A stretch of 64,000 bases of DNA from Collinsella sp. GTDB lineage: Bacteria > Actinomycetota > Coriobacteriia > Coriobacteriales > Coriobacteriaceae. The position numbers and the translations under genes are program-made. Shown piece by piece: positions 62,476-64,000 of the stretch. Below the pieces are notes generated by a model. That model was not told the DNA's origin. It was given only the letters and a program-made list of their open reading frames with translations, and ran no database searches. How positions within the stretch are numbered: the first letter of the stretch is position 1; the number at the start of each line of letters is the position of its first letter. The DNA lies in contig DXZT01000050.1 of the NCBI GenBank assembly GCA_019419545.1, positions 1 to 64,000 on the forward strand. Reading direction: 5' to 3'.

Positions 62476-64000
62476 ATGCATATGCCGAGCAAAACCGAAA
62501 AGAAGCAAAAGGCCGCCAAGTTGCGCAAGCCGCCACGTGATTTTTCGTATACGCAAAACCGAGAGCTTAGCTGGCTGCGCTTTGACAACCGCGTACTTGA
62601 CGAGGCATTCGACGAGACCGTTCCGCTGTTTGAGCGCCTAAAGTTCGTGTCGATCTTCGAGTCCAACCTCGACGAGTTTCTCATGGTGCGCGTGGGCGGC
62701 CTGTCCGACCTGGCAGAGCTCAAAAAACAGCCTGTCGACAACAAGAGCAATATGACCGCCTCCGAACAGGTCGATGCCGTCATGGCCGAAATGCCCGGGC
62801 TCCTTACCCGATGGGAGTCCATCTTTAAGAGCATCGAGGGCAAGCTCGACGCCCTGGGCGTTCACCGCGCCCGCATCGATTCGCTTACGCCCGAGGAGCG
62901 CACCTTTGTAACCCGCTACTTCCAGGCCTACGTGTCGCCGGTCATCTCGCCGTTGGTCATTGACCCGCGCCATCCCTTCCCCAACCTGCGCAACGGTGCA
63001 CTCTACCTGGCTTGTGGCCTGGACGGCGTCACCGACGAAGAGAGCCTGCTGGGCCTTATCGAGATCCCCGCCTCGATGAACCGCGTGGTCGAGATCCCCT
63101 CGCCCACCGGCACCTACTCCTACATTCTGCTCGAGGACGTCATCCTCGCCTGCCTGGACAGCTGCTTTGGCTCCTATAAGCCGCTCGACCGCGCGCTCAT
63201 CCGCGTCACCCGCAACGCCGACATCGATCCGGACGGCGAGGGCGTCGAGGAGGAAGAGGACTACCGCCAGCACATGAAGCGCATCCTCAAGAAGCGCCTG
63301 CGTCTGCAGCCGGTAGTGCTCGCGGTCTCGGGGTCGCTCGAGAAGGCGACGCTCAAGACCATCCGCAAGGCTCTCGAGCTTTCTCGCCGCTCGGTCTTTA
63401 CCTGCGATATCCCGCTCGACCTGGGCTACGTCTTCGGCATTGAGGGCAAGATTCCCGAGCATCTACGCAACGAGCTGCTCTTTACGCCGTTTAAGCCGCA
63501 GCCCAACCCCACCATCGACATGTCCCGTTCCATCCGCGAGCAGGTGCTGCAACACGACAAGCTGCTCTTTTACCCTTACGAGGCCATGAATCCGTTCTTG
63601 GACCTGGTGCACGAAGCAGCCTACGACCCCGAGTGCATCTCGCTGCGCATCACGCTCTACCGCGTGGCCAAGCAGAGCCGCCTGTGCGAGTCGCTGATCG
63701 ATGCCGCCGAGAACGGCAAAGAGGTCACGGTGCTCATGGAGCTCCGCGCGCGCTTTGACGAGCAGAACAACATCGAGTGGGCCGAGCGCCTGGAAGAGGC
63801 CGGCTGCACCGTCATCTACGGCTCCGAGGGCTTTAAGTGCCACTCCAAGATCTGCCAGCTCACCTATCGCGAGGGCATGGCGCTAACGCGCCTGACGCTG
63901 CTGGGCACCGGCAACTTTAACGAGAAGACGGCCAAACTCTACAGCGACTTTATGCTCATGACCGCTCACCCCGGCATCGGCGAGGACGCCAACCTGTTCT
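62476..64000 (+). CDS. ppk1: Polyphosphate kinase 1 (partial, runs off the end)
   Basis: Makes inorganic polyphosphate from ATP. The first 508 codons are present. The N-terminal segment QNRELSWLRFDNRVLDEAFD and FESNLDEFLMVRVGGL are typical. The middle has EEDYRQHMKRILKKRLRLQPVVL, and the catalytic region GSEGFKCHSKICQLTYR places the phosphohistidine at about residue 456, with ARFDEQNNIEWAERLEEAG before it. ATG at 62476 or 62482 both fit; the ribosome site is modest. Confidence 0.95.
   Translation, partial: MHMPSKTEKKQKAAKLRKPPRDFSYTQNRELSWLRFDNRVLDEAFDETVPLFERLKFVSIFESNLDEFLMVRVGGLSDLAELKKQPVDNKSNMTASEQVDAVMAEMPGLLTRWESIFKSIEGKLDALGVHRARIDSLTPEERTFVTRYFQAYVSPVISPLVIDPRHPFPNLRNGALYLACGLDGVTDEESLLGLIEIPASMNRVVEIPSPTGTYSYILLEDVILACLDSCFGSYKPLDRALIRVTRNADIDPDGEGVEEEEDYRQHMKRILKKRLRLQPVVLAVSGSLEKATLKTIRKALELSRRSVFTCDIPLDLGYVFGIEGKIPEHLRNELLFTPFKPQPNPTIDMSRSIREQVLQHDKLLFYPYEAMNPFLDLVHEAAYDPECISLRITLYRVAKQSRLCESLIDAAENGKEVTVLMELRARFDEQNNIEWAERLEEAGCTVIYGSEGFKCHSKICQLTYREGMALTRLTLLGTGNFNEKTAKLYSDFMLMTAHPGIGEDANLF

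Noticed and set aside
62450..62480. Possible CRISPR repeat (GTCCCCTGCGGGGACTGAAC)
   Set aside because: The sequence looks like a type I repeat, but it occurs once, with no spacers and no cas genes in the window.
62278..62556. 92-codon minus-strand frame before ppk1
   Set aside because: It overlaps the certain start of ppk1 and has no ribosome site or family likeness.

Overview
The window looks like a chromosomal segment of a gut coriobacterium, most likely Collinsella or a close relative (Actinomycetota, Coriobacteriales). This is inferred, not proven. The supporting signs are high-GC coding sequence, a division/cell-wall (dcw) cluster with ftsZ, ftsQ, sepF and divIVA but no ftsA, an arginine deiminase locus, and anaerobe-type housekeeping enzymes. 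No rRNA, tRNA, CRISPR array, phage or insertion sequence was seen.

Layout. 0.1-10 kb: rpsA, a HAD hydrolase, a cysteine-desulfidase-like gene, rpiB, ndk, then the arginine biosynthesis genes argG and argH with a 56-residue ORF between them, and a second HAD phosphatase. argG is preceded by an unannotated arginine-rich leader peptide and an intrinsic terminator, which together look like a transcription attenuator. 10-25 kb: polA, an M18 aminopeptidase, yaaA, a TPP riboswitch with thiC, thiD, several small or poorly known genes (pentapeptide repeat, SGNH hydrolase, PARG-like, Bax-inhibitor-like), a Pit phosphate transporter with its DUF47 partner, and a nitroreductase. 25-49 kb (all minus strand): one long division and envelope region. 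Read in transcription order it is mraZ, rsmH, ftsL-like, ftsI, murF, mraY, murD, ftsW, murG, murC, murB, ftsQ, ftsZ, pgeF, then pstS-pstC-pstA-pstB-phoU, then yggS, sepF, yggT, divIVA. The phosphate-uptake operon therefore sits inside the usual ftsZ-pgeF-yggS-sepF-yggT-divIVA tail. 49.5-54.4 kb: xerD, pyrG, a winged-helix regulator and a DUF1846 gene. 54.8-62 kb: an arginine catabolism locus, in transcription order arcA (copy 2), arcT-like aminotransferase, arcA (copy 1), ornithine carbamoyltransferase and an ArcD/YfcC-like carrier; no carbamate kinase is present. The window ends inside ppk1 on the plus strand.

How the parts fit. Arginine is made by argG/argH and burned by arcA/argF, so the window holds both directions, with separate control: an apparent leader-peptide attenuator for synthesis, and a repeated GAACGG-N15-GAACGG element at the same distance from both arcA promoters for degradation. 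The two arcA copies are identical over 1265 bp while their promoters have diverged, which suggests recent gene conversion. Phosphate is handled by Pit-DUF47, Pst-PhoU and polyphosphate kinase. Many intergenic gaps hold long near-perfect inverted repeats that act, or could act, as strong terminators.
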